A stretch of DNA of 64,000 nt, from positions 9,194,187 through 9,258,186 of the forward strand of contig NC_081230.1 in the NCBI RefSeq assembly GCF_902713425.1, read 5' to 3'. Made by a program: the position numbers and the translations under genes. This document shows positions 1 to 11,880 of this stretch, piece after piece (the first letter of the stretch is position 1; each line of letters starts with the position of its first letter). Below the pieces are notes generated by a model. The model was not told the DNA's origin, searched no databases, and saw only the letters and a list, made by a program, of their open reading frames with translations. The DNA comes from Acipenser ruthenus. Taxonomy: Eukaryota; Chordata; Actinopteri; Acipenseriformes; Acipenseridae.

Positions 1-531
1 GTGTGTCTCCTTGTGTTTGTGTGGTCCAGCTTCCTCTCTTCAAACGAACCCCAGGGGACTGCCGCTGAATTGAATTCTTTGTGAAATCAGATTCAGACAG
101 CCGAGACGTTTTCAGAGAGATGCTCTACAGATGGGCTGCAGCTGCATGCTGAAACTCTAGATTAACATTTCTCAGACAGCCCAAACCAAGCATTCTGAAA
201 TCTAAACACAATCAATTATATATTTATCGCAGAGAGGGAAACGGGACTCCCGTTGCAGAGCAGTTTCACCCGTTCCAGGTTTTACTACGAGCTTGATAAG
301 CCACAACGTACAGGTAACAAGCTCAGGTGTGTCTTACAGTGAAACCAGGAATGGATCAAACCGCTATGCAATGGGAGTCTTATTGCCAGTATAGCGTCAT
401 ACTTCAGTCTTGTGACCTACAGTAAACCAGCTGGAAAGCTCTTGCCTGTATAAAGCAGCCTTAATACCAGCAATAATAAAACTAATAATACTGATAGTGA
501 TGATAATGACAAGGTCGCCTCTCTGTTGCAG
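1..531 (+). other. AAAS intron (upstream part)
   Basis: Non-coding sequence before the first visible AAAS exon, ending in a pyrimidine tract and AG at 530-531. No earlier AAAS exon was recognised. It holds one copy of the palindromic MITE at 233-388. Confidence 0.6.
233..388. mobile_element. Palindromic MITE, family A (copy 1)
   Basis: The left arm (near-motif GACTCCCGTTGCAGAGCAG, then CCGTTCCAGGTTTTACTACG) is an imperfect reverse complement of the right arm (AAACCAGGAATGGATCAAAC, then TATGCAATGGGAGTCTTATT). Further copies occur at 6641, 17590, 19207 and 61497. No coding sequence is present. The fold-back shape without coding capacity suggests a non-autonomous DNA element. Confidence 0.7.
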
Positions 532-1361
532 TGTCGGAGGTGAGATACAGACCCTAGTTTGGGACCCCAGAGGCGAGAGGCTAGCTGTGCTGCTTAAAGG
601 TAATGCTCATTAACCGTTTGGCCGTGCTAAATAAAGCGGTGGCCAAACTGTACTTCTTAAAGGTAACAAACCATCCACGAAAAAAAAACTTGATCGACCA
701 GATTTGTAAATAATCCTGTTTTTAAATTCTTGCAAATCATGTCGTGCCGTGTCAAGCCAAAAAACTGCTCTTAATATCTAGGATGGACTTTATCTTTTTT
801 TTTTGTTGCTAGGAAACCCTGAGAAGTCAGACAGCAGGTCGATCATCGCGGTTTTTAAAACTCGCACCAGCCCCATCTTCGAGCTGCTCCCCTGGTATGT
901 AACTTTATTAGCTTAACAATTGATCTAAACGCCACCATCCATGAAATCATTAAACTGGGACCCTCTCTGACATTTTACTGACCGGCAGACATGCCCTGTA
1001 GAGACCAGGCTTGGGGTTATTTCAGAGACACAACAATTGTTCGACTGCTTTCATTTGAAGCCAGTTTAATTGACTGACAAACAGAGACTTCGATTGAAGT
1101 CCTTGTGTTGCTGCTCTCCACGAGAAACTCGTTTTAACACAGTACTGCCAGTTTCAATTTTGATCAGTGATGTGCTGGAATTGATTTAAAACCTGCCCTG
1201 TTCGGTGTTTCATTTTCATAACGCTGGGGCTAAATGACCTTTTATTTGAACCCTTGTTTAAAAAAAATGGGGGCTCCAATGCACCGACTGTGTCTGTCTG
1301 CCTGCCTGACAATTATAACCTTTCAGGTACTGTGTGAATATTATAAGATTGAGGTCTGTCG

Positions 1362-1401
<40 letters not shown>

Positions 1402-2751
1402 TCGTTGGTTTAATTATGTCTGCACTACCCTTTTTGTTTTGTTAACAGATTCAAAGCTTAAGATATTTAAAAGGTCTGTGTGCATGACCTCAACTTCTGA
1501 TCACGAGAAGTTTGCTTGGGGAAAGATAAACTAAAGCAGGCCTTTTGATTAATTAACACAGGAGCTGTCACTTTTTCACAAGTGGAGACGCTAATTAACA
1601 GCTGCGATTTGCAGCGCTCTGCGCTGATTCTAATTACAGATCAGGAACACATGCATTTAAACACGGCCTTTTTGTTTGAATTAGCAACGTCTATTGAAAT
1701 GAGAGCCCTCTCCTGAGTGCTTCTCGGAGATAAAGCAGCTGAGAGATTCCCCTCCCTTCCTCCTGGATTCGCAGCTGACACTTTGAAATAAGCTTCCTGG
1801 TGTTAAGAAAGAATCCATCTTTTTCTCCATCCTCCTTTCCTGTCTTTTGCCCCTCATAGAACAGACAGCATACTCGTGTACAACCAACCCCGTCCCAGTT
1901 AGACTGAATACAGATCGTTGTCTGTACTGAAAACGCCCCCGCCTGGGTTTAGTTTTATGTTTGTGACGCTCTCAGGGGGAGTGGAACTGAGCGTGCCGTG
2001 AAGTGGGCTCTGAGCGGCTCGCTTACTTCACGCCCTCGCTGGCAGGGGCTGGATGTTGAGATCCGGTAGCTGGTGTTGGATGGTCTGCTGCCCGGGTATC
2101 CAGTGCCCATGCCGTGTGTCTCTGTGTTTACAGCGGTTTCGTCCAGGGGGAGGAGGGTGCTGACCCCCATCTCATTCACTTCCACCCGCACTTCGAGAAG
2201 GGAGCCCTGCTCACCGTGGTAAGTAGGGGGGGGTGACGGATTCCGTTTCATTTCCTAAACGTTTAAAACCTTAAGGACTGCACTGTTGAGAAAACGGTGT
2301 ATAAATCGCTGAAGGCAGCATTTATATTTCACGTCTAACGCACTTGGAGAGACAACAGTTTCCCTAAAGTAGTATTTAAAAGACTGTAAAAAATGTAAAA
2401 AAATTTATGTACTGCTAGAAACTGAGAAACGTGTAGAAAGCCTAGAATGATATGTGGCTCTCGGCTTCAGATCTTTAATCCTGTGTGTGTGCGTGCGTGC
2501 GTGTGTGTGTGTGTGTGCATGTGCGTGTGCGTAGCTGCACGCTCGCTTCTCCACACATGCACACCGGTGACACTGCCTTGCCCTCCTTGTCTCTGCAGTG
2601 CTGGTGTAACGGGCGCATCTCTCACATCCCCTTCTACTTCGTGAGTGCCGGGGTGCCTCGGCCCAGTCTGGGGTACAGCCCCCCCGTACCCTACCCCTCC
2701 CGGGGGTCCGAGGTCAGCGAGAGACTGCTGTTCTCCGAGCTGGGCTCCTGA
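532..2751 (+). CDS. AAAS: Aladin (nuclear pore WD-repeat protein), 3' end, partial
   Basis: Aladin is a WD-repeat nucleoporin on the cytoplasmic face of the nuclear pore, held there by NDC1; loss causes triple-A syndrome in humans. Four coding exons are visible: 532-599, 813-894, 2134-2218 and 2599-2751, each with AG/GT borders and compatible phases. The first encodes a WD-type strand (VWDPRGERLAVLLK), the second ends FELLPCG across the junction, the third reads HPHFEKGALLTV and the last NGRISHIPFYFV, all closely matching the last propeller blade of vertebrate aladin. After that block only about 30 residues remain before TGA, so the proline-rich tail is about 24 residues shorter than my recollection of the human protein. 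The vertebrate SVGWSTGR segment is TVCWCNGR here. Earlier exons lie left of the window. It runs tail to tail toward MYG1, as in human. Identity is confident; the exact homologous end of the tail is not. Confidence 0.93.
1125..1200. repeat. Fragment of an AATTGAATT-rich interspersed repeat
   Basis: It carries the string of motifs TTTTAACACAGTACTGCCA, TTTTGATCAGTG and GGAATTGATT, which recurs at 3551-3620 in a longer fold-back copy. It is non-coding and sits inside an AAAS intron. Confidence 0.5.
1365..1400. repeat. (GT)n microsatellite in AAAS intron
   Basis: A run of about 16 GT dinucleotides. Another CA/GT-rich tract lies at 2482-2530 in the last AAAS intron. Confidence 0.9.
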
Positions 2752-2858
2752 ACAGACAGACAGAGGGGCGGACAGACAGACAGACTTCGTGGATTAAAGA
2801 TACCGTCTCTTTCTTGAGATGAGTGTTTGTACTTTTTTTTTTTTCTTTTTGTAATATA

Positions 2859-2864
2859 AATAAA
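2859..2864 (+). terminator. AAAS: AAAS polyadenylation signal
   Basis: A canonical AATAAA lies about 110 bases after the AAAS stop codon and follows a T-rich run. It is the first such hexamer downstream, so a short 3' UTR is likely. Confidence 0.6.
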
Positions 2865-3424
2865 ATACCAATAGTAAAAAAATATATATAATCTCTGACT
2901 GCTAGTTTTGTAATTGCCTCGTCCCCTCCCATGAGTCCAAAAGCACAATCAATGATCATTTGATCTTTATTATGCATCATTCAAGTAACCAATCAGGACT
3001 GTCACGTGTACAGTGATCCATGTCGTATCGTGATAGGTGTCCTATCGTGATATCAGTTTGATCAGTGAGATCATGTGGAATGTCTTCTACACTCCAGCCA
3101 GCTCCCCTGTCGGGTCTAACTGAAAGACAACAGCTTTTTTCATCCAATCTGTTTTTTTATCGCATACAAAAATGCCATGTGGTTCCTGTAACCTGTGTCG
3201 GTGACAGTGTATGTGTTGCTCGTTACTTCTCATTAACAAAGGCTGTGAAAAGCTGTCTGGTTGGGGGAGGGGGGAGGGGGTGTGAATAAGTTTGAGTCAT
3301 GTGAATTTTTATACGATAGCGTGGGATCTGGTCTCCAAATAACCATTTTGTATATATTTTATTCTGTGTAGATTTTAATTGCAATTGTGTTGCTCCTCGA
3401 TCTGAAAAAAACAGCCGCCACTCC

Positions 3425-3700
3425 GATAACGCAGAGCAAGCAGGGCTGGGGTCAGTTCCGGTTTCCGATCCCTTTTTAAAACCCATTCCCAATGCCAATT
3501 GGAATTAGAATTGATGTTTTTTAGAGACGTACTAATTGGCAGAGAAGCTCATTTTAACACAATACTGCCAATTGCAGTTTTGATCAGTGCTGTGTTTGGA
3601 ATTGATTAAAATGGACCGGGAATTGATTTTAAAAAAAGAAATTGGAAATTGAATTGGAATTGAAAAACGGAAATTGACACCAGAGGAGGGTGGGGGAAAA
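3425..3700. mobile_element. AT-rich fold-back repeat (longer copy of the 1125 fragment)
   Basis: The left end (GGGGTCAGTTCCGGTTTCCG, ATTCCCAATGCCAATTGG) is roughly complementary to the right end (AATTGGAATTGAAAAACGG, AATTGACACC). The centre shares TTTTAACACAATACTGCCA and TTTTGATCAGTGCTGTG with 1125-1200. Its structure is that of a non-autonomous fold-back DNA element; superfamily not determined. Confidence 0.55.
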
Positions 3701-3871
3701 TAAGAACAGATTTTGGACAGTTTTATTATTAAAACAGGTTTGGGGTAATCACGGACTGCCTCGTTCAAACATTAAATCTAAGTTCGGTGCTAATCAGGTT
3801 TTGTAAACCTTTAGCAACCTGAACTACGTCAGTGACGGAGAGGAGGAGTAGAGAATTATTTTAAAAGGCTA

Positions 3872-4045
3872 TGGCTGTGGTACTCGACTCCGGCCCTTGA
3901 GATTCATTCCAGTCCTGGTCTTTATTCCAACCAGGTCGTAAATGAACTAATTGCCTCTTAGCAGCTTCAACTACATTAGAATCTGCTTGGAGTAAAACCT
4001 GGACTGGAGTTGACTAGATCTCAAAGGTACCACTGGGCTACGGGG
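3872..4045. mobile_element. Fold-back MITE, family F
   Basis: The left arm (GTGGTACTCGACTCCGG, CCTTGAGATTCATTCCAGTC) pairs imperfectly with the right arm (GGACTGGAGTTGACTAGATC, TCAAAGGTACCACTGGGC). It is a stem-loop of about 170 bases between AAAS and the LRRC3-like gene, with no coding content. Confidence 0.6.
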
Positions 4046-4882
4046 TAGCTAATACACTTCAAGGAAGTGTAGAAAGACTGGTAAACTGGAAACACTGGGG
4101 AACTGCAGTGGCGTTTTAGTTCTAGTTACAGATCCCACACACACCTGGTCCTCCGTTCAAACAGCTCCGATAGTGACCAGTCCACGGCTCCAGTGTTACC
4201 TGCAGTGAAACGCACCACCGCCCGTACTCATATATAAAGCCTCGGCTGCTGAACCTCAGGCAGGCTGGTGTTAAACTGCTGGTGTGCTGCCTGCCTCCCG
4301 GCTCAGTTTCTAAAGTTGCGCATCAATACGTTGGCAGCGTTAGGGGCTAGAAACGAAACGGTTTGAAATTTAAACCAAACCAGCACTTTTTTTAAAAAAA
4401 AATTTTATTACAGCGTAAATAATTCAGAAATCAAGGTTGTTGAAATTAGCTGCTGGGAATCCTACAGAATCGAATCAGTTCTTATCCCAGGGCTAAGCAA
4501 CCGCATCCTATAATCCACATTTATTATTACTTTCAGAGCTAGCAATGGGCTGGTATTTTAATAGTCTTACCAGCGGCAGACCTTAATTCCACTGCCCTGT
4601 TAATCTGATTAGGCTACACGATTGAGTAAATCAAATTCCCCTAAAAAAATTTTAAAAATATTAAACTTACACAGACAGTAAATTAAACAACGGCAACATA
4701 TTTGCTAGTCCTACTTAAGTCCTCGAACATTCAACAGTTTTCCTAAAATACCAATCAGAAAAAAACACAGCTTTAGATTTTCTTAGGGGACTGGTAAATG
4801 GCTGGTTTTGGAAATCCCGAACAACAAATATCAACCAAGAATGAGCAAGTAGTGAAGCCAGCTGGGTGCCCCGCTCCCCGGC

Positions 4883-5641
4883 TCACAGGCCCGTGCTGAG
4901 CGTGTCTGCCTCCACGCTGGCTTCCTTGAGCGGGCTGGGCAGGCTCTTCAGGTACTCCAGGTGTCTCCTGGCCTCGGCCTGGTTCTGCCGCACGTAGTAG
5001 ACCACGTACGCGATGACCATGGAGAACCAGCCCAGCATTGTCACCAGCATGGCCACGTCGGTCGTCTTGCGCTGGAGGCTGCAGAAGTTCACCCCTTCGT
5101 CCAGCAGCTTGACCAGGGGCTGGCCGGAGTGCTGGGGCCCCTGCGCCGAGCTCTCGCACACGATCCCGCTCACCGTCTCCGGATCCAGGTTCACCGTCTC
5201 GATCAGCTCCTGCAGGGCGCAGCTGCAGTGCCAGGGGTTGTGGTGCAGGCGGGTCTTGGCGCGCGTGGGGCCCAGGTCCTCCTTGCTGGCCAGTTGCAGC
5301 TGGTTGTCAGACAGGTCCAGGAGCTTGAGCTCCGGGCTCAGGTGCCTGAAGGCTCCCGGGGAGAGGCTCTCGATCCGGTTGCGGGACAGGTCGAGTTCGC
5401 GCAGGCGCGGCAGGTTTTTGAACGCCCCGTCCCGCACGGTGCTGATCTGGTTCCCGTCCAGGTGCAGCGTGACCGTGTCCCGCGGGATGGAGGCTGGGAT
5501 CTCCTGCAGCCCGGCGTTGGTGCAGCTCACTGTCCCGCTGTCCCAGGCGCAGTGGCAGCCCGCCGGACACAAGAGGGAGCCCTGCCCGCACAGCGTCAGC
5601 AGCAGCAGCAGCAGCGGGAGCGCTCGCTGGCGGCTGGTCAT
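4883..5641 (-). CDS. lrrc3c: LRRC3-family single-pass leucine-rich repeat protein (LRRC3C-like)
   Basis: A complete 252-residue reading frame in one exon, as is usual for LRRC3, LRRC3B and LRRC3C. In order it has a signal peptide (about residues 1-23, leucine-rich), a cysteine-rich LRRNT cap (CPAGCHC at 25-31), about three leucine-rich repeats (56-127, with LDGNQI, LDLSRNRI, LDLSDNQL), an LRRCT cap (NPWHCSCALQEL from 135, closing cysteines near 162 and 187), a membrane helix at about 203-227 and a short cytoplasmic tail. It should be a type I plasma-membrane protein; the molecular role of this family is poorly known. On the minus strand a possible acceptor lies just before 5711 and would place 5' UTR in an upstream exon. 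Family membership is very sure. The C subtype rests on location in a HOX-paralogous region and general resemblance, so LRRC3 or LRRC3B are not strictly excluded. Confidence 0.88.
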   Translation of the reverse strand: MTSRQRALPLLLLLLTLCGQGSLLCPAGCHCAWDSGTVSCTNAGLQEIPASIPRDTVTLHLDGNQISTVRDGAFKNLPRLRELDLSRNRIESLSPGAFRHLSPELKLLDLSDNQLQLASKEDLGPTRAKTRLHHNPWHCSCALQELIETVNLDPETVSGIVCESSAQGPQHSGQPLVKLLDEGVNFCSLQRKTTDVAMLVTMLGWFSMVIAYVVYYVRQNQAEARRHLEYLKSLPSPLKEASVEADTLSTGL

Positions 5642-6640
5642 CTCCTCAACATAGCCGCGTGGCTCGGGGGTCTACGAGACAGCCCCCATGGGGCGAGACT
5701 GACCGGCGGACCTGTTCAACATGAAAACAACAGTCAGGTTTGGTTTTCTTTGGGCTACTTTTATGGTTATTTTTTATCACTTTTTTATTTTTATACAACC
5801 AACCACACACTCTGTTACATTCCTGCACACGCTTTATCATTTAACAGCCTAAGTAAGAAATCTCAGTCAAGGGAAGGCACATAGGTGAAAGGTTTATTAA
5901 TTTTACTAAGGATTGTAATCTAACCCTAATCAATCCTCACAAGCCGGGCGAATCCTGGGAAGGCGATGCCCGGGCTCAGGTGGGATTGAGATTCAATCAG
6001 ATTACCCCGGGACAGGATTAGAGAGAGCGCCATGCACCTCTCCACTCGATTGCCAGGACATGAGCCGTTCACAGCTAACACGAGACGGGCAGTGTTTCTT
6101 TTTGCTGAAGCGCCCATTTAATTACATTCGCACTGCATTCTTAAATCCATTAGCTTGCGGTTGCCGTGTTAATTATACGAGACGCGTAATTGGAAGCACA
6201 GATAGCACCTGCCTCTCGCATGTGAAACGTCTCCCTGTAGATTTGCTGCATTAACTGGGGCAATGCAATGCTGGTAAAGACCGCTTGACTATGAAGAGGA
6301 TGAGAAGATGAGATATGAAATGAAAGGGTGTTGTGTGTCTCGGCAGATAGCTATCGGCCTGCAGTGCGATTCGGAGCGTCTGCCAGGGTCGGAAATGACA
6401 GCTTTCCAACGAGAAAGAAAAGTGCCAAGTATGATCTTAATTTAGAGAGTGAGGGGGTGGGGTGGAGATTCAGTGTTATAGAACAGACAGAGAGTCAGGA
6501 GTGACGCTGGAGAAATGGATTAGCAAAGTCTCAGACTGGAGGGGTGTTGAATTGGATTGTCATCAAATCAGTGAAACACAACACTCCCTTAAATTGTGTT
6601 AAAAACTCCACAATCATTGCATATAGCACAGTATACAGCA

Positions 6641-6797
6641 GGGATAGAAATAAGACTCCTATTGCACAGCAATTTCACCCATTCCAGGTTTTACTATGAG
6701 CTTGATTAGCCACAGTGTGTATAAGTGTAACAAGCTCAGGTGTGTCTTATTAAGCTCCCAGCAAAACCAGGAACGGATCAAACTGCTATGCAATGGG
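6641..6797. mobile_element. Palindromic MITE, family A (copy 2)
   Basis: It begins GGGATAGAAATAAGACTCC and its right arm ends GCTATGCAATGGG. Both arms match copy 1, including the CATTCCAGGTTTTACTATG arm and the complementary AAAACCAGGAACGGATC. Confidence 0.7.
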
Positions 6798-8479
6798 TTT
6801 GAGAGACGGACCTTCTCCCTACGAAAGGCAGCACATACTTTATCGCGGATCTGCATAGAAATAAATACAGTTTTAATTTTGACATCTTTAATCTTAGTGG
6901 CTAAAATCCCTTCCCCTTTCGGAGTGTTCTTGTTCGCCTTTTGATGCTGGCTAGTTTAAAGGGAGTCGAATTGCTTCTCCATCCTACGAAATGGGGCAGC
7001 ATGCTTTTGTATTATGTTCTGCACACACACACACACACATAATAAGCAGACTGTCTTGAATTACAAGCAAATAAACTGCATCAAGGGGTTCTGTGACATG
7101 GCAAACCACGAGAGGGAATCTGTCTGAAACAGGCTGTAGATTTCGAGCAGTTACATAAAACAAAACAAATCATAATTGCACACAGCCTTCTTAAGCAGCA
7201 TGTAAAATCTATTCTAAGTGTCAAAGGACTGTTCGAATTTGAAGAGTCTTCACTGCAAGGAGGATTAACAAACACTATCGGAGCACAGGCGTCCCCCAGC
7301 CACCGCCCCTCCCCTGTCTACCCCAGGTTTGAAAGCTTCCTGCTGGGTATGCAGATTTAAAACCAGCCCTGTGCATTACATCTCAGATACTGAATGAAAT
7401 GACATCTGGGCTGCACCTCTGGGGAGAGAGCGAGAGAGAGAGAGATTATGAAATGCTTTCCTGGAACAAATGCTTTCTAAATGACGCTGGTAATGAAGTC
7501 TTCTATCCCTGCCTTATAACTCCAAAGAGAATTGGAACAGTGAATCGACAGCTCTGTATGAAGTCTCTTCATCAGCCTTTCTCATTATGTTTGAAGTGTG
7601 AGAAGTGCCGCTGGTCACCCACATAAGAGACTCAAAGATTCTTTTTGAGGTAGAATCAGCTGTATGTTTTATTAAATAGTTGATTTTAGCTGACTCAAAA
7701 CGGGTGTGTATTACATTAAGGAATAGCTCGCCTAGATTTGTTTTATCCTCAACCTAAATCTTTAATGATGGATAGATATTTATAGCAGCAAGAAATGAAC
7801 TCTGAAGGACAATAATCTTCGGCTTGTATCGTCTTGAACTGACTCAAGGAGTCTTGCAAGGTCCCTTACAAAATACATAGCAAGATCAAATAAACACACA
7901 CAAAAATCGATGTAAATGTATTATTGAAGCATGTCTCTCTTGAATTAACTAAAAGAAATGTAATTTATGGGTTTCCCTGCTGGACATGAGAGCAAACCAA
8001 GACAGGCATTGCATTACTGTTCTCCCTTATATTAGTGGACCACAGTAAACCCACAGCAAAGCGTAAACCCACAGGCAAGCATTGCAAAGACCAGAGAGGT
8101 ATGGTAAAGCAGATTTTAAAAACCACTGACAAAGCATACTTAATGCACAGTACAAGCATAGGAATACTGTACTGCAGAATTACTGTGCAAATGAACCGTC
8201 TCCTTCACACTAACCTGTATATATCGCTTCCAATCAAACACAATGTTAAAGCGATAGTTACCTGCACTGTACCTAACCAGCATTGTCTTATCATAAAGAA
8301 ATTCGCGAATGAGATGCATACTCCGAATTTACACGACGCTGGAATTAGAGCCGCCTCTTATTTTAGGGATATGAATTTTGATTCAAATGTAAATATTATG
8401 CAGGCGCTACCCAAATGTATTTTTTGTTTCAAATCCTTCTTTGTTATTTCTTTGAACTTGAATTGACTCGTTTGGACTG

Positions 8480-8904
8480 CTTTATGGTAGCGCAGCTTGT
8501 CTCTGTATCTATTAACTGATATTTATTTATTGTATACTCGTTTAGTATTATTATTATTAATATATATAATTATTCCAATGAAGGATCTATAACTGGACAG
8601 CATAGCACGCTGCCTTTAATGCGCTTTAACTTGCACTTATCTGCTCCCTATTTCACTGTATTTAATCCTGCACTGAACCCAATCTGTAGCGTTTAGTATT
8701 TCACCTGCACTCGTATCTGACCCTGATGTAACTATCAACACTGTTCTCCGCTCTGGAGCTGCCCCGATATCAAATCGTACTGTGTTTTGTATTCGCTCTT
8801 ATTAGGACTGAAGTCATTGTGTTTTGTATCTTGCTCTTAATTATACTGTAATTCTTTAATTATTTTGTAACTAAGTCGCCCTGGGTAAGGGCGTCTGCTA
8901 AGAA

Positions 8905-8970
<66 letters not shown>
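8480..8970 (+). mobile_element. LINE-like 3' end with (AAT)n tail
   Basis: A non-coding stretch of about 400 bases ending in TAAGTCGCCCTGGGTAAGGG, then CGTCTGCTAAGAAAATAATA running into about 20 AAT units. The terminal GCCCTGG..AAGGGCGTCTGCTAAGAAA block is the same tail carried by the tRNA-derived SINE at 34785-35030. That is typical of a SINE borrowing the 3' end of its partner LINE (L2/CR1-type tails are common in fish). The left edge is uncertain. Confidence 0.5.
8908..8970. repeat. (AAT)n microsatellite
   Basis: About 20 units, directly on the LINE/SINE-type tail, so probably grown from a retrotransposon 3' end. Confidence 0.9.
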
Positions 8971-10324
8971 TAGGTATTTGACAGACTCCATAAAAAAGGG
9001 GTCATGATCATGTTAAATTTATAATAACACATCTCTTCATTGAGACGGGGTTATCCGTTGTCCGAGTCCACAGAGGAGTTGTAACGAGTGGGAAAATCTA
9101 CCGGTTTTAAGCGAGTTTCATATTCCCAGTACACATTATACTGCTGGCATGAAGCCCCGCGAAGGGCAGCGGCCAGCAGGTTACATCCGCACGCAGGGCT
9201 GAGGAAAGAGAATTTTTTATTTTTTATTTTTTATTGCAGTATAAAGAAAAGGGACAGAGCAGTTAGGAAGTCCTCGCTGTGCAGCTACTGGCTAAACCAT
9301 GATTCCCAGTAAACATCCTGCTGGGAGTAACGATGCAGTTTGACCCCTAGATTGACTCTCTCGCCTCCAACATCCATTGAAACAGAAATGATGCATGCTA
9401 GTCCCAACGTTAGGTGTGACATCTATACCTGAATGACGGTGCCATACTACGTGATGGCGCGACGTGTCCACTACTGTAGGTAGCCTTGTCGCTCTCGTTT
9501 AAATTGCAGACTGGTGGTAATCCAGACAAATACAAAGCATGTATAAGTGTGTGTAAAATGCAAAATACTTTTACTCACCTGTCGAAGATATATCCTCTGT
9601 GTACTGCTTGCAACAGGCGCCCACGGGGGAGACCAGATTTAAAGAACAAACACGATAATAATACTAAATGCAGTTGTACAGTCTGCTATTAGGAAACTAA
9701 AACGTTAACAAAGCGATTGCAAACGTACGTATGCATTTATCTCGAAAGAAAAACAAGACGATTAAAAAAAGCACACGGTTAAAAAGTGGCCAACTTTCTG
9801 CGGAGTCTATGCTTTACCGACACCTTCGCGCTGTGGGTGTCCCCCAAACCTGGGTTTAATATCGCTGAACCCCTTCAATGAAACTCAGCGCACCGGACAG
9901 GTAGCGGCTCCCGTACAGCCAGGGTGAAAACAGCTCTATGAAGAGCCGCACATTAGGGCGAGTCCATCCACACCTGGAGTCTAGGGGGCTTCAAAAAATT
10001 AAAAAATACAAAGAAACAGGCGCAACTTGGTCCAATAAATCCTTCAAAACGCTTCTCCGTCGCGTCGTCTTCAGATTAACTCCCACCGCGAAAGAAAATG
10101 CGTTGTTCTGCTTTTAATAAACACGAGCTTGCCGCGTCTGTGTATTTTTTAGGCAGATGTATTTTTTTTTTGTCTCCGCGTCCCGCCAGCTGTACAGATG
10201 GGACGCTCCGGGTGTTCGGGTTTAAATGGACCCGAACACGTTATTTTGTTTGTTGCTTTGAGTGCCTGCGTAACCTGTAAGCGAGAGAGACGGGGGTTCG
10301 GTTCCGAGCGGATTGTGGTGTTGC

Positions 10325-10365
<41 letters not shown>

Positions 10366-10366
10366 G
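10325..10366. repeat. (TCTG)n microsatellite
   Basis: About ten TCTG units. The spurious SVCLSVCLSV-type open frames here are products of this tract. Confidence 0.9.
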
Positions 10367-10534
10367 CTCTCTCAGTAAACGCGGCTCTTCTGAACTGAAT
10401 GTTGTCTGTGCGCAGTGCCGTTTGTGACGGACATGCTTAGCACTATCCCGATTGAAAAAATGCAGAGACAGCTCTTTTTTTCCAGTACGCTTATTGTTAT
10501 ATATATAAACATCAGCAATACAAAATGTTATCGC

Positions 10535-10537
<3 letters not shown>

Positions 10538-10590
<53 letters not shown>
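10538..10590. repeat. (AAT)n microsatellite
   Basis: About 17 units. It causes poly-Asn and poly-Leu/Ile open frames on both strands that are not genes. Confidence 0.9.
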
Positions 10591-11279
10591 AATTAAACAA
10601 AACAGACAAAGAAAGCTGTCCACTTTTGTCCTTTGCTGCAGTATAACAGAGCTCAGAGTTTTTTTTTTCTTATAACCTCCCACTGCTGCAAGTGATCCCA
10701 GTATCACGTGTATTTTAACACACATTAAAGACGATACACAACGAAATTAACCCTAAGCTTTCTGCATCGGATCAGTTGCTGGCGATTTTTCATATGGATG
10801 GTGAGAGAGGCCGCTGACTTGTGTTTTACAGACCTGTCAATACTGATGGATTTGCTGTGGCGTGAGTAAGCGCGGCCGCAGCCAGACCGCATCCTTTACT
10901 CCATGTAGAGCATATCGGACACATCACCTAATCTGTATACCGCTTTAATATGCGCTATGCGGGCTGCGTTAGTTAGAATGAGCGTGTCTGCCTTTTATGA
11001 ATAATAATTAAAAAAAAAAAAAAAAAACAGAGCCCAGAGAATTTCAAACCGCATTTCTGAATGTCCCCGGAAGATTATATTAATCTTTAAGACTCCCATG
11101 CAAATCCTTAGCACTTCGCGCATTGCACGATATTAAAATCAAACAGAACAGTGTGTGTATGTGTGTATGAATACAACTCAATACAAGGTATTATAATACA
11201 ACACAGTATCTAAGACTGCAATCCGATTTGTCTCTCAAAAATCCCCCTCTTACTAATCCTCTGATAATACAAAATGTAC

Positions 11280-11281
<2 letters not shown>

Positions 11282-11351
<70 letters not shown>

Positions 11352-11352
11352 T
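11282..11352. repeat. (TTA)n microsatellite
   Basis: About 23 units, near perfect. Confidence 0.9.
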
Positions 11353-11809
11353 ATTTCTAATCGTCCTTGGTTGTAGAATCGAGGAATTGATCGGATGAGG
11401 CAGACCCAGTCGTGTTTGATTTAGCCAGACGTGAACTGATGTTTTGAAGGCTGTTTCAAATCAATGACGTGTGGAAGTAGTTTGGTTTATTCTTCAATCT
11501 CAACATGACTCTAATTATCTTTCACAACGTTACCCTCACATTCCACGCACTCGTTAATCAAGCTGAATTATCTAATTGTATCTGTCCTTGTCGCGGTATC
11601 ATTAGACATCAATAAATCACAAAATGCAGGTTTAAAAATGTTGCTAGCTTCAATTACTGTAGAGAGAGTTCTCTGAATGTAGTTCGGATAATGATGCGAG
11701 TGTTTTTGTAGTTTTTTTTTTATTGATGAAACACGTGGAAACTTGTTGGGCCTGTGTACCGTCAAAATATGGCTCTCCGTCAGAATTTGCTACCGGTGTA
11801 AGCTAAGAA

Positions 11810-11878
<69 letters not shown>

Positions 11879-11880
11879 TA
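11810..11880. repeat. (AAT)n microsatellite
   Basis: About 23 units, the third long trinucleotide tract within 1.4 kb. Confidence 0.9.

Noticed and set aside
4961-5884. 307-residue open frame on the plus strand across the LRRC3-like gene
   Set aside because: It is antisense to a clear LRRC3-family coding exon with signal peptide, LRR caps and membrane helix. Its own protein is a low-complexity Gln/Val/Leu sequence with no domain.
8035-8466. 143-residue open frame, MDHSKPTAKRKPT...
   Set aside because: No recognisable domain, AT-rich, no splice or promoter context, and the region leads into a repeat. Not supported as a gene.
10241-10725. Open frames rich in Asn, Ile or Leu
   Set aside because: Products of the (AAT)n and (TCTG)n microsatellites.
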